Shown one piece after another: positions 25,158 through 37,377 of a DNA stretch of 64,000 bases. Within the stretch, counting starts at the first letter, position 1. Every line of letters starts with the position of its first letter. Source of the DNA: Parasponia andersonii (Eukaryota; Streptophyta; Magnoliopsida; Rosales; Cannabaceae). The notes beneath the pieces were generated by a model that was not told the origin of the DNA, made no database searches, and saw only the letters and a list, made by a program, of their open reading frames with translations. Location: assembly GCA_002914805.1 (NCBI GenBank), contig JXTB01000143.1, forward strand, positions 156,288 through 220,287, in the 5' to 3' direction. The translations under genes were made by a program, and so were the position numbers.

Positions 25158-26138
25158 TGTGAAAATAATGAACGCAAGTGCCTGTTATCGGAAGAAGTAA
25201 TATAGAAAGAGTATGAGTATCATCACACGAAGACTATTGATTTACTAAGTACCCAAATCTAGCTTTCCCTAAATTTATTTGAATTAAATGATTAAAGAAA
25301 AATTAAATTAAATCTTAAAAAAATAAACTAAAAGCAGTAAAAATAAACGAAAAAAATAAAATTAAACAAAGAGAGTGTATAATGAAAGTTAAATGGGGTT
25401 TAAATCAATGAAAATAAACTAAAGATATTTGATTTCACCATAATTAATCCATTCTAAAATTTCCTATCTCATTAGACCTAAATTATTCCCCTAGTTGATA
25501 GTTGAGATTCCCTAATTTATTCACTATTCTCTCCCAAGTTCAAGCAAAAATACCCTTAATTACCAATTCATTATATTCCTATGTGAATTAAACTGATTAA
25601 GAATTCATTAAGATCTACGAACTCATATAGCGACTATACAAACTATATAAATATATTCCAATTTCACATGCAATTTATGGTCTTCAATCCAATGAACTGG
25701 AGACATAAATCTCGTTTCGGTTTTATTATGAATAATGGATCATCTATTTAGTGACCAATTAAATAGAAGTATTAAGAAGAGAATTAAAAACTCAACTAAG
25801 AAAAATAATTTATGGACTAAATTGAAAGAAAAATATTAAAACATCAATGTTAATCTATATTGTAGCCCTAGAAAAGAAATCAAGAACATGATTAAACTAA
25901 GAAAAACAAAAATATAAAATATAAACATCCTAAAAAAAATAAAATTCTAAACTTGAAAAATAAAATCAAACTAGAGAAACCGCGGTTGAAGAGGCCCCAC
26001 TCCACTACCCTGTCTCCCATTAATTTTCTCTCTCTAGACTAATATTGTTCTCTTCCTAGAAAGGTGTACTTTTTTTTCTGTCTCGTAGTCCTTTTATAGT
26101 TTAAAAAAAATGTATTTGAGTTATGCACGGATTATTAT
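25158..26138 (-). repeat. 3' LTR of Athila B, part 1
   Basis: It starts TGTGAAAATAATG on the plus strand and matches the 5' LTR start TGTAAAAATAATG at 42762. It is colinear to GAGTTATGCACGGATTATTAT, where element C begins. The last five bases, ATTAT (26134-26138), are one copy of C's target duplication. Confidence 0.8.
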
Positions 26139-28220
26139 TGTCACGATCCAAAACCCGGGCTAGTGGCAGAAGGAGAATTTCACAAAGGTGGGAAATTCCT
26201 TGATTTATTTGAAAAGGTATCAAAAGTTCTAGTTTTTATAAACACGGTCTATTTAAATAAAATAATCGGAATTCCATCCCGTGAACCACTCCCACAGTTC
26301 GTATACACCATCAAACATAGATTGAACAATTACTTAAAAACGTGAAATTAAATACAAAACCCAGCATCATCATCATCCACCAAAAAGTCAAAAACCAGAA
26401 TAGCATACATAAGTTTGCAGACAAAATAGAAAGCAATAATCTTGGTTCAATGCTAATAAAAAAATCCAAATAGTCCAAAGACTACGACAATAACTCCTAG
26501 CATTACTAAGAGACGAACTGCAATCAAGATGACCTCTTACTCCTCTTGATCACCAAGATCGCACTGGACACCACCTGAGGAGGAAGGTAGGGGGTGAGCA
26601 TACAATGCCCAGTAGGAAAATAGTTACCTCGGGGAAAAACAATTCAGTGATGGGAATCTCCTGCATGGTTAGTTCAAGTCCAAAACATACACACACATAT
26701 ATATATATAATCCAAACCGAGAGCCAACATATATAAAACAGTGTAATCAAAACCATAAATCCATATGCACATGACACAAATCAACCCATACCCATGAGCT
26801 CACATCCTCTCATCTGTGGAAACCCAGGATGATGGCACTAAGTGTACCTAACAGTCTGCCTGATACCTAAGCCCATACCCGGAGGGTACACCCATGTGTC
26901 ACCTACCAAACCTAGAGGGGCAACCGAATTGCCTACACCTACCAAATGGGGAGGTAATCAGAAGTAACAAGACTTCACGCGAGTTTACGGACTTTCATCG
27001 ACGGTGGGGTACTCAGCACCACACTATAAAACCCACGATGCTAACACGGTGCTCATGTATGATCCTATGACACGTGCAATACAGAACTGAAGTGTAAAAA
27101 CTATTGTATTCTGGTTTTTCAGTAAAACATGCATAATAGGATTTTATAGAAAAACGGGCAGCATAACGGCCCTATTTTTGATATACCCAAAATAACATGC
27201 ACACAGCAAACTCCCAGAGCAGTACAGTATATATCGAATAACCAGATTCCATCACATATAATTCAAATCATTAAAAATATATTTGTTCTTATATGCTGCA
27301 GAAAATAGGTTTTAACTCAAAAACGGTATAAAATGAAGGTAACTAAACCCCTACCTCAACAGAATAGCGACACCATGCTATTGAGTCTTTAAGGTGTCGT
27401 TGACGATCGCCCAGAGGGTCAGAAACCAATTCCAAGCCCTCGATCGTCCTCTTGCGAAAAATCAACTTTCTCACCGGAGCTTTAATTCCACAAACGGACC
27501 TCTTCACTGAATTCCTAGCACCCAAAATATCTAGGTTAGACATATAACTTGTCCAATTCGGGTCCGGACCTACACCGGACCGGTGGCATGCAAAACGAGA
27601 CAAAATCTTGACCGTCTGATCTCGATTTTCATGCCGATAACCAAACCACACAATATATATATATATATATATCAAATTTCTCCATTTTCCGAGTACATTC
27701 CAAAAATACAGTCAAAAACACAATCCAACGGCCGGATCGAAAACTAAAATTCAAAAACTCAAAATACTCAAAAAGGGCAATTTTTGATCCGGACAGTATG
27801 GGGTTGAGATATATATACCTTGATGATCCTTGCGATGATACGAATCCAATGGGACCGTTTGGAGTCGAATGGACGCCGGAATCTTCGCCGGCAGCCAAAA
27901 ATCCGAAATGGGTCAAAACGGCTTTTATGGAGTTTTCCGGCGAACTGGTGGCCGGCGGCAGCTACTGATGACCGGCGGAGGTGCGCGGCAGCTCGGTGAG
28001 TCAACACCGGTCAGTGGGCGGCCCGGACGGTGGCGCGGCGGCGGCGTGGCTTCCTTTGGCCGAGAGAGAGAGAGAGACGAGGGAGAAAAAGAGAGAGATA
28101 GAGAGATCTGGGGGGGAGAGTGAGAACGAAAGAGAGGAGAGAGAAATGTATATGTATATATAATCTGTTTTTTTTCTTGTCAAAAGACCATTTTGCCCTT
28201 TAAAAAAATGGGTTTTTATA
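26139..28220 (-). repeat. 3' LTR of chromovirus C
   Basis: 2082 bp. On the plus strand it starts TGTCACGATCC and ends GGTTTTTATA, whereas the other copy ends TTTTTACA. It holds a GC-rich patch at 27840-28060 and a GA-rich simple repeat at 28060-28140. The short open frames across the GC-rich patch are not genes. Confidence 0.85.
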
Positions 28221-28233
28221 TTCTCCCCTCCTT
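28221..28233 (-). other. Polypurine tract of chromovirus C
   Basis: The minus strand reads AAGGAGGGGAGAA directly against the 3' LTR. This is the expected second-strand priming site. Confidence 0.7.
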
Positions 28234-28278
28234 ATAATAATTTCGTCCTGAAATTCATAATACAAGTCAAGGTTCACA

Positions 28279-31200
28279 TCACAATACAACTTCTAACTGA
28301 AAGTTAAACAAATTAGGATACTTCTCGTACATCTCCATCTCGAGTTCTCAAGTAGCCTCGTCCTCTTTGTGATATTCCCAAAGCACCTTGACAAGTGGTA
28401 TCTCTCTGTTGCGAAGCACTTTCAACTCTCTAGCCAACAAACGAACAGGCTGCTCTTCATAGGACATATCCTCTTGGATTGGTATATGCACGTACTGAAC
28501 AATATGAGATGGGTCCGGCGTGTATTTCTTCAACATCGACACATGAAATACATTATGCACGTGACCCAACTGTACAGGTAGATTCAAGCAATAAACCACT
28601 AGTCTAATTCTCTCCGTGATCTCAAAGGGACCAATATACCTCGGAGCAAGCTTACCCTTAACTCCAAATCTTGTAACACCTCACCTTGGAGTCACTTTCA
28701 AGAATACGGAATCACCAGTATTGAACTCTACCTCATGTCTCTTTGGGTCAGCATAACTCTTCTGGCGACTCTGAATCTCTTTGAGTTTCTCTTGGATATC
28801 CTTAATCTTTTCAGTAGTCTCCTTAATCAGTTCAGGTCCGAGAGTAATATGCTCTTTTGGTTCTGCCCAACACAAAGGCGATCTACACGGCCTCCCATAT
28901 AACACTTCATATGGAGCCACACCCACACTAGTCTGGTAACTGTTATTATAAGCAAATTCCACCAAAGAAAGATGATCATCCCAGTTCCCACCAAAATCCA
29001 GTATGCAATAATGTAGCATGTCCTTCAGAATCTAAATGGTCCTTTCAGACTGACCGTCTATCTCAGGATGGTGAGCTGTACTGATATCCAACTGCATACC
29101 AAACGCTTTCTGCAAGGCTCTCCAAAACATAGAAGTGAACCTTGGATCTCTGTCAGATACTATGCTTGAAGGCAAACCATGCAAGCGTATGACGTTCTCC
29201 ACATACAGTTTACTAAGCTTAATAAGAGAGTAGTCCATCCGGATCGGTATAAAGTGAGCACTCTTCATTAACCGATCGACTATCACCCAAACTGTATCAT
29301 TCTCCATCGTGATCTTGTCCCACTTCCACTCCGGAATGGGTAACGGCTGAAGTAATCCAGCTGGTCTCTGGTGTTCAGCCTTGACTAGCTGACAAGTCAA
29401 ACACTTAGCCATAAAAGTAACTACATCCTTTTTCATTCCTTTCCACCAATACTGCCGTTTCAAGTCCCGGTACATCTTAGTACTACCTGGATGTACTACG
29501 AACCCTGATTTGTGAGCCTCTGTTAGAATGGTTTCTCGAAGATTAGGTTCATTAGCTACAGCCAACTTCCCACTGAAAAGCAAGAACCCTTCCTTGTTAG
29601 TACTCCAACTATCTAACTGTTCACCATTCTGAAGTCGGTTCCAGATTGTCCTCAACTCCATGTCTTGCCACTGACTCTACTGGACAGTCTGGAGAAGAGA
29701 TGGTGAAATCACAATATTGCTCATGTAAGCAACACCTTCATTCTCGAAATACTGCAAGTTGTAATCACCAATCGCAACTGAGTTTTTCCAATCTTCAAAC
29801 ACTAGTGCAGCTAGTGCACCACGAGGCTTCCTACTCAGTGCATCGGCTATAACATTAGCCTTACCAGGATGGCACTTTAGGTCAAAGTCATAATCCTCCA
29901 TATACTCAACCCATCTTCGCTGTCTCAAGTTCAAATCCTTCTGGGTAAAGAGATACTTCAAACTCTTATGATCGGCGAATATGTCGAAGTTCACACCATA
30001 CAAGTAACATCGCCAAATCTTCAAGGCAAAGATCACTGCCGCAAGTTCTAGATCATGGGTGGGATAGTTCCTTTCATGTGGCTTCAACTGACGAGAAGCA
30101 AAAGCCACAACTCGACCATTCTGCATCAAGACACATCCCAAACCCGTCTTTGAAGCATCGGTATATACCACATAAGATTCGTTACTGTCAGGAACAGTAA
30201 GAATAGGTGCAGTGGTTAAACTCTGCTTCAATCTGACAAAAGCTTCTTCAATTTCGTGATCCCAAACAAACTTGACGTCCTTCCTGGTCAACTTCGTCAA
30301 AGGCAAAGCAATTCTCGAGAAATCTTGCACAAAACGACGGTAGTAGCCTGCCAATCCAAGGAAACTATGTACCTCCGTCACATTTCTTGGTCTTTCCCAC
30401 TCCAGAACAGCTTCGATCTTAGTGGGATCGACTAAAATACCCCCGTGAGAAATCACATGGCTCAAGAACTTCACTTCTGACATCCAAAAGTCACACTTCG
30501 ATTTCTTGGCATACAACTGATGATCTCTCAAGGTCTTGAGTACTATCCCCAGATGTTCGTCATGCTCTTCTCGAGTCTTGGAATACACCAGGAAATCCTC
30601 AATGAACATAACCACAAAACGATCCAAAAACAGCCTAAAAATCCGATTCATGAGATCCATAAAAGCTACGGGTGCATTCGTTAAACCAAATGGTATCACC
30701 AGAAACTCAAAGTGACCATATCGGGTTCTGAATGCTGTCTTCGGTATATCATCCTCCCTTATCTTCAACTGATAATAATTAGATCTCAAATCGATCTTAG
30801 AGAAGAATCTTGAACCACCGAGTTGATCAAACAACTCATCTATCCTTGGCAAAGGATATTTGTTCTTCACTGTCAACTGGTTCAACTTCCGGTAATCCAC
30901 ACAAAGTCTCAACATACCATCAGCTTTCTTCGCAAACAAAATAGGAGCACCCCAAGAAGAAGTGCTACTGCGAATAAAGCCCTTGGAAAGCAGATCGTCC
31001 AACTGTTCTCTTAATTCTTCCATCTCAGCAGGTGCCATGCGATAGGCTGGAATAGAAACTGGCTGAGCTCCAGGAACTAGTTCAATACAGAACTCGATCT
31101 CCCTATCAGGTGGTAACCCTGGTAAGTCTTCAGGAAACACCTCTGAATACTCACACACCATCAGAATCCATAGGTCTTGATCGTCTGTCCTTACCTTGCC

Positions 31201-32877
31201 ATCTATGGCAAACAAGTTTCCATAATACTCAAGTTTCTTCCTTCCACCCATGCACGCTTTTAGAACAGGACTAGGCTTCAACAGACTCATCCCAGCGTGA
31301 TAGATAATAGGATGTCCATCACTAGGAAAAAGAGTCACCCATTTCTTATGACAGTCCACAACGGCTTGATACTTCGACAACCAATCCATACCGAGTATCA
31401 CGTCATACTATCCCATTGGCAACACAATCAAATCAGCAAGAAGCTTCCTATCACCAATCACAACCCGACAAGACTTACACACACTAGACACATCGGCCAT
31501 TCCTCCCAAAGGTGTACCCAACGACAATACATAATCCAAATCAGAAAATTTCAACCCCAATAGTTGAGCAAACAATGAGGATATGAATGAATGAGATGCA
31601 CCAGTATCAAACAAAATATGTGCCCAAGAGTGTGAAAGAAAGATCATACCATCAACAACACCTCGGCCGGTGCGATCCTGAGTGTCATCTGCCCCAGTAA
31701 AAGCATAGACTTGGCCAGTCACCTTTCCTTTCCTTTTGTTGCCTCTTCCCTAGCCAGGATGGCTGCTACTGGATCCTGGACCACTACTGCCATATCCACG
31801 CCTGCCCTGACTCCCTGAAGCCTGAGGAGTCTGAAAATTCTGAGTGAAATCCTGAGGGCAGTACTGATACTGATAAGGCTGAGGGGAAGTAAAAGCCTGT
31901 GAAGCACCCTGTGACTGTTGCGGCCTTGCCTGAGTGCTCTGATAAGAAGCAGAACCTGACTGGCTCTTCTGCGGTCCTCCTTGAGAAAGAGGAGATTTCT
32001 GCAGACGGTTGGGACACTCCTTTTTTCGATGACCCTGCTGGCCACAAGTAAAACATCCTCTATACGGACTACCTTTGCTACCTCCAGAAGAACCACTACT
32101 ATTTGAGCTCCTACTGCTCGGAGTACCCTGGGCTGACCACTGCCCTTGGTTCCTTCTGGTGGCTTTCCTGTCATTTCTTCTCCGTTGGTTCCTCATGGAA
32201 TCCAAACTTTCTTCGATGGCCTCTTCCCGCTAGGCAGTCACTGTAATCTCAGGAAGAGTATGGAAAGTCTGGGTACCAATCCTATTGAAAATGTTCTGAT
32301 TCAGACGACTACTGAACTTAGCAACTCGGTACTTCTCACTCGTACCTGGTCCAAGAGCAACACTTGCCAACTCAGTGAACTCTATCAGGTACTCATTCAT
32401 CATTTTGTTACCTTGGATCAACGTCTCAAATCGGTTCACAACTTCATCTTGTTGATCCTCATTGGCATACTAAGCCTTGAAAATCTATTCAAAGTCTTCC
32501 CAAGTCAAGCCCACTACATCTTGCATCCGTTCCACTGTCTCCCACCAATGAATGGCACTCCCTGTCAAACGAGTAACAGCAAACACAGCCCAAAACTCAA
32601 CCGGAGTACCAAGGGCTTGAAAGTGCCTCTCCATCTCACGCAACCAAGCGATTACCGTGAGAGCTTCTGGTCTACCATCAAACTGCCCTGGCTAAAGACG
32701 CATGAACCGTTGAAGGTGATCAGCCTGATCCAACAGATGTTCCCTCGGAGCTGGAGGTTGATAGTCTGGATTGCTCATCTGGACGAATGCTTGCTGCATT
32801 GCCTCGATCAGATGAGTGAAATCTGGACGAGGAGGTTCGGTATCCGGCTGGTGCCTTGGAACTCTTCTAGGAGGCAT
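28279..32877 (-). pseudogene. Gag-pol polyprotein of chromovirus C, ten in-frame stops
   Basis: It starts at the ATG at 32877 (MPPRRVPRHQP) and runs 1533 codons in a single frame to the TGA at 28281-28279, with no frameshift. In order: gag core (W-W and GKA-type motifs, about 32690-32230), CCHC knuckle (CFTCGQQGHRKKECP, about 32050), protease (DTGAS, about 31600), RT (31100-30550), RNase H (30200-29850), integrase zinc domain and catalytic core (29580-29030, with VDR, SDRDPRF and GQSERT), and a C-terminal chromodomain (IPLVKVLWEYH). Stops lie at 32692, 32485, 32470, 32230, 31750, 31408, 29677 and 29032 (all TAG) and at 28681 and 28348 (TGA). The RT motif reads FIED, not YxDD. Confidence 0.9.
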
Positions 32878-32991
32878 CCTTAAAAGTCTGAAACAATATG
32901 CTAAACTGTTATTGTGATAATGATGCATGCTTGTCATAAAAACAACTTCAATCTACTTTAATAGTGATATGTCCAAGTTGTTAAACTCAAA

Positions 32992-33002
32992 GCTCTGATA
33001 CA
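32992..33002 (-). other. Primer-binding site of chromovirus C
   Basis: The minus strand reads TGTATCAGAGC, one or two changes from the initiator-Met tRNA complement, 9 bp inside the 5' LTR. Confidence 0.6.
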
Positions 33003-33011
33003 AAAAATTTC

Positions 33012-35088
33012 TGTCATGACCCAAAACCCGAGCTAGTGGCAGAAGGGGAATTTCACAAAGGTGGGAAATTCCTTGATTTATTTGAAAAGTATCAAAAGTT
33101 TTAGTTTTTATAAACACGGTCCATTTAAATAAAATAATCGGAATTCTATCCCGTGAACTACTCCCACAGTTCGTATACACCATCAAACATAGATTGAACA
33201 ATTACTTAAAAACGTGAAATTAAATACAAAACCCAGCATCATCATCATCCACCAAAAAGTCAAAAACCAGAATGGCATACATAAGTTTGCAGACAAAATA
33301 GAAAGTAGTAATCTTGGTTCAATGCTAACAAAAAAATCCAAATAGTCCAAAGACTACGACAATAACTCCTAGCATTATCAAGAGACGAACTGCAATCAAG
33401 ATGACCTCTTACTCCTCTTAATCACCAAGATCGCACTGGATACCACCTGAGGAGGAAGGTAGGGGGTGAGCATACAATGCCCAGTAGGAAAATAGTTATC
33501 TCAAGGAAAAACAATTCAGTGATGGGAATCTTCTACATGGTTAGTTCAACTCCAAAACATACACACACATATATATATACAATCCAAACCGGGAGCCAAT
33601 ATATATAAAACAGTGTAATCAAAACCATCAATCCATATGCACATGACACAAATCAACCTATACCCATGAGCTCACGTCCTCTCATTTGTAGAAACCCAGG
33701 ATGATGGCACTAAGTGTACCTAACAACCTGCCTGATACCTAAGCCCATACCCGAAGGGGACACCCATGTGTCGCCTATCAAACCTGGAAGGACAACCGAA
33801 TTGCCTACACCTACCAAATGGGGAGGTAATCAGAAGTAACAAGACCTCACGTGAGTTTACGGATTTTCACCGATGATGGGGCATGCAGCACCACACTATA
33901 AAACCCACGATGCTAACACGGTGCTCATGTATGATCCTATGACACGTGCAATACAGAACTGAAGTGTAAAAACTACTGTACTCTGGTTTTTCAGTAAAAC
34001 ATGTATAATAGGGTTTTATAGAAAAACGGGCAACATAATGGCCCTATTTTTGATATACCCAAAATAACCTGCACACAGCAAACTCCCAGAGCAGTACAGT
34101 ATATATCGTATATCCAGATTCCATCACATATAATTCAAATTATTAAAAACATACTTGTTCTTATATGCTGCAGAAAATAAGTTTTAACTCAAAAACGGTA
34201 TAAAACGAAGGTAACTAAACCCTACCTTAATAGAAAGCGACACCACGCTATTGAGTCCTTAAGGTGTCGTTGACGATCGCCCAGAGGGTCGGGAACCAAT
34301 TCCAAGCCCTCGATCGTCCTCTTGTGAAAAACTAACTTTCTCACCGGAGCTTCAATTCCACAAACGGACCTCTTCACTGAATTCCTAGCACCCAAAATAG
34401 CTAGGTTAGACATATAACTTGTTCAATTCGGGTCCGGGCCCACACCGGACCGGTGGCACGCAAAACGAGACAAAATCTTGACCGTCCGATCTCGATTTTC
34501 GTGCCGATCACCAAACCACACAATATATATATCAAACTTCTCCATTTTCCGAGTACATTCCAAAAATGCAGTAAAAAACACAATCCAATGGCCAGATCGA
34601 AAACTAAAATTCAAAAACTCAAAATACTCAAAAATGACAATTTTTGATCCGGACAGTATAGGGTTGAGATATATATTTCTTGATGATCCTTACGACGATA
34701 CGAATCTAACGGGACCAGTTTGGAGTCGAATGGACGCCAGAATCTTCGCCGGCGGCCAAAAATCCGAAATGGGTCAAAACGGCTTTTATGGAGTTTTCCA
34801 GCGAACCGGTGGCCGGCGGCAACTGCTAATGACCGGCAGAGGTGCGCGGCAACTCAGTGAGTCGATGCCGGTCGGTGAGTAGCCCGGACGGTGGCGGGAC
34901 GGCAGCGTGGCTTCCTTTGGCAGAGAGAGAGAGAGAGAGAGAGAGACGAGGGAGAGAAAGAGAGAGAGAGAGATCTGGGGGGAGAGTGAGAACGAAAAGG
35001 AGGAGAGAGAAATGTATATGTATATATAATCTGTTTTTTTTTTCTGGTCAAAAGACCATTTTACCCTTTAAAAAAATAGGTTTTTACA
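33012..35088 (-). repeat. 5' LTR of chromovirus C
   Basis: 2077 bp. It starts TGTCATGACCC and ends TTTTTACA on the plus strand. It is colinear with 26139-28220 throughout, including the GC-rich patch (34740-34920) and a GA-rich repeat (34923-34975). Confidence 0.9.
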
Positions 35089-35782
35089 ATTATGCTCAAA
35101 TATGGTTAGAATGATGTGTCAATTTCCTATTCTATCTATAGCACTATCTCTCTCGCTCTCATCATTTCACAGTTTTTATTCAAAATCGGACTTATTGGCA
35201 ATAATCAAGTGCAAATAAAATGTATGAGCTTGGAACAAAAGTCGCTGCTAATTGGCTAAAATGAGAGATTGACTTCAATCAATGATGTGGCGATTTCTTG
35301 TTAGAAGAAGAAATTGCTTGTACACGTTGTGAAAAGCACCAAATCCGACCAAGGTGAGAGAAAAGATGGATGCAGCTGTCATGCGAGCCGCACATGTTCC
35401 TTCTCCTAGCTGTCCCACTTGCGCACTCACGCATGAGACACGCGCTCATCTGAGGTCATCCGTCTGCTTGATCCGACGACTGTGATCGTCTGAAATTTCC
35501 TCTTTTTTTTCTTTCTTTTCTCTTTAACCTAAATCAAATCAAAATTAAATTAAATCAAAAAAACTAAATCTAATAAATATCTATTTCAAATTAAATTAAC
35601 TTAAACTAATTAAATTAAAACACCTAAACCTAATAAAATAACATAAAATTAAATAAGACTAAACCTAAACCAAAATAAAATAAAACAACATAAATTACTT
35701 AAAATCTAGATTAAAATTACTGTAGGACACACATTTTTAATGAATAAAAACCATAATTAACTCTATTTTTATAAAGTTATCA
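35089..35782 (-). repeat. 3' LTR of Athila B, part 2
   Basis: After the second ATTAT copy it resumes the LTR (TATGCTCAAATATGG), matching 43730-44330. On the minus strand it starts TGATAACTTTATAAAAATAG at 35782. It keeps about 55 bp (about 35376-35440) that the 5' LTR lacks, a deletion in the latter between short CGCTC-type repeats. Confidence 0.8.
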
Positions 35783-35796
35783 CACTTCCAAACTTG
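35783..35796 (-). other. Polypurine tract of Athila B
   Basis: The minus strand reads CAAGTTTGGAAGTG directly before the TGATAAC LTR start, in the expected place and similar to other Athila tracts. Confidence 0.5.
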
Positions 35797-37100
35797 AATT
35801 TTTGCTAGTCCTCGAGTAAAAAAAACCCTTAAACAAAATTCTAAACACCTAAACATGACCAAACCATAACCAATTTAATTCTCAAAAACTTGGTTCAAAG
35901 ATTTCACATAATATAAAGCTCAAAGAAAAATTTTGAACACTATAACGGTCTAGAATTTCAATTCAAATGCTAATCTGATTCCACTATAGATTCTTTGAGT
36001 ATATGTGTGAATAAACAATTACACTTAATCTCTTGCAACTCGAATCAATTTATGCAAACATGTAAGTTATAATAAATCTCTAAATAAAATATATAAACTT
36101 TATAGGCCTGATTTTCATACCACTTTCCACTAATGTAGACTAATATTGCACCAAAGATCCTTAAGATTTTATTAAGCTTTTAATGTAAGGCTAACGTAAC
36201 AGGTAGGATAAAAGTTACTTTTTCTCTACTCAAATCACCCTAAATACATAAGTTATTCTCGGATCTTTATACTACTCAACTCAGCATTTTGCTGATAAAA
36301 CTTCCCCAAACTTATTTTTCACTTTCTTCTTTTACTCCATTTTTTTTCTTTTACAAGAACTATACCACAAACTTATGACTTTTCAATCTTATTATACGAC
36401 ACATTTTTTTATTCACTTTTTTTTTTACATTAGTTTGTGTTTTCTTCTTCTTTTTTTTCTTTCATGCCTCAACAAAATAATTTTCCTCGACACCCCTTCC
36501 CCCCAAATTATCACATAACTCAAAATTTATTCAACAAAGATCACATGTGCTATCGGGCATAAGGTAAAATATTTGAAATAATTTAAAAGCTTAGCTAAAT
36601 GTATAAGTGTCAAAGAAAGGTCAATAATTAGGCTCAATGGGGTCTACAAGGGGTATATAAGTGTCAAGGGTAAGCTTGAAAGGTTCAATCAATCCAAAGA
36701 GAGCCTAAATCATATCTCTAATGCAATATAGTCTAGGATTTCGCCTCAAGTAATAATCAAAAAGGTTCTAGAGTTTAATTGAAATTTCAAAGAATGTACT
36801 TAATCCACATAAACTTTCTCTAAGGAAGAAAAATAATCAAATGCACTATTCATATGCTCAAAATTTTCAAGGAATCATAAGCAAAACCAAACTAACACAT
36901 AATCAAGTACACAAACAAAAATAACATTCATCATTTACTCAACAACTTTATTTAGTCAAATCAATTTTTTGTCATCAGCATTCGATCATCAGTTTAGGTC
37001 ATGAAGACAAACCTAAAAAAAAACTAAACTAATCTAAATTTTTAATTTTTTGTAACTTTCTACCCCCAAATTTAAAATTAACATTTTCCCTAATATTAAA

Positions 37101-37131
<31 letters not shown>

Positions 37132-37377
37132 AGGTAAAGAAAAACTCCCACTCATTTTTACACGAAGATAAAGGCTTCTAGCTGAGTCGTTGAAAATGCA
37201 CATGTCAACACCTAAACTGGTGTAATAACCTAAAACACACAAAATGGAAACAAACAAAACATAACAAAAGAAAAGAAACCTAAAATTTCAAAATTAAAAG
37301 GAAAGAAAAATAGAACTTGGGTTGCCTCCCAAGAAGTGCTTGGTTTAATCGTCATCAGCTCGACTTAATGTCACGTT
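35797..37377 (-). other. Long 3' non-coding region of Athila B
   Basis: AT-rich with no coding evidence; a GA repeat lies at 37105-37125. Athila elements often carry a long segment, sometimes with an envelope-like gene, between pol and the 3' LTR. No envelope-like motif is visible here. The pol-end phrase GGGTTGCCTCCCAAGAAG lies at 37320. Confidence 0.6.

Larger units (their letters stand above)
26139..35088 (-). mobile_element. Tekay-like chromovirus (C), structurally complete
   Basis: 8950 bp with two LTRs (26139-28220 and 33012-35088), a Met-tRNA-type primer site (33002-32992), one gag-pol frame (32877-28279) ending in a chromodomain, and a polypurine tract (28233-28221). Exact 5-bp duplications ATTAT flank it (26134-26138 and 35089-35093). 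The LTRs are close: six differences in the first 95 or so bases. It lies inside the 3' LTR of Athila B. Despite complete structure, ten in-frame stops and an altered RT motif make it non-autonomous. Confidence 0.9.

Noticed and set aside
27840..28183. Overlapping GC-rich open frames on both strands
   Set aside because: They lie inside LTR C, have no domain, and the other LTR copy (34740-35050) changes or breaks them.
28279..32877. TAG read-through or reassigned TAG as an explanation for the unshifted frame of chromovirus C
   Set aside because: Eight TAG plus two TGA scattered over all domains, together with a damaged RT motif, fit decay better. Host genes here use normal stop codons.
32146..32883. 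A 245-codon plus-strand open frame opposite gag of chromovirus C
   Set aside because: It is antisense to a well-supported gag with knuckle and gag-core motifs, and its own product shows no domain.
34453..35114. Open frames of 64-134 codons in the 5' LTR of C
   Set aside because: LTR sequence with a GA simple repeat; not conserved between the two LTRs as protein.
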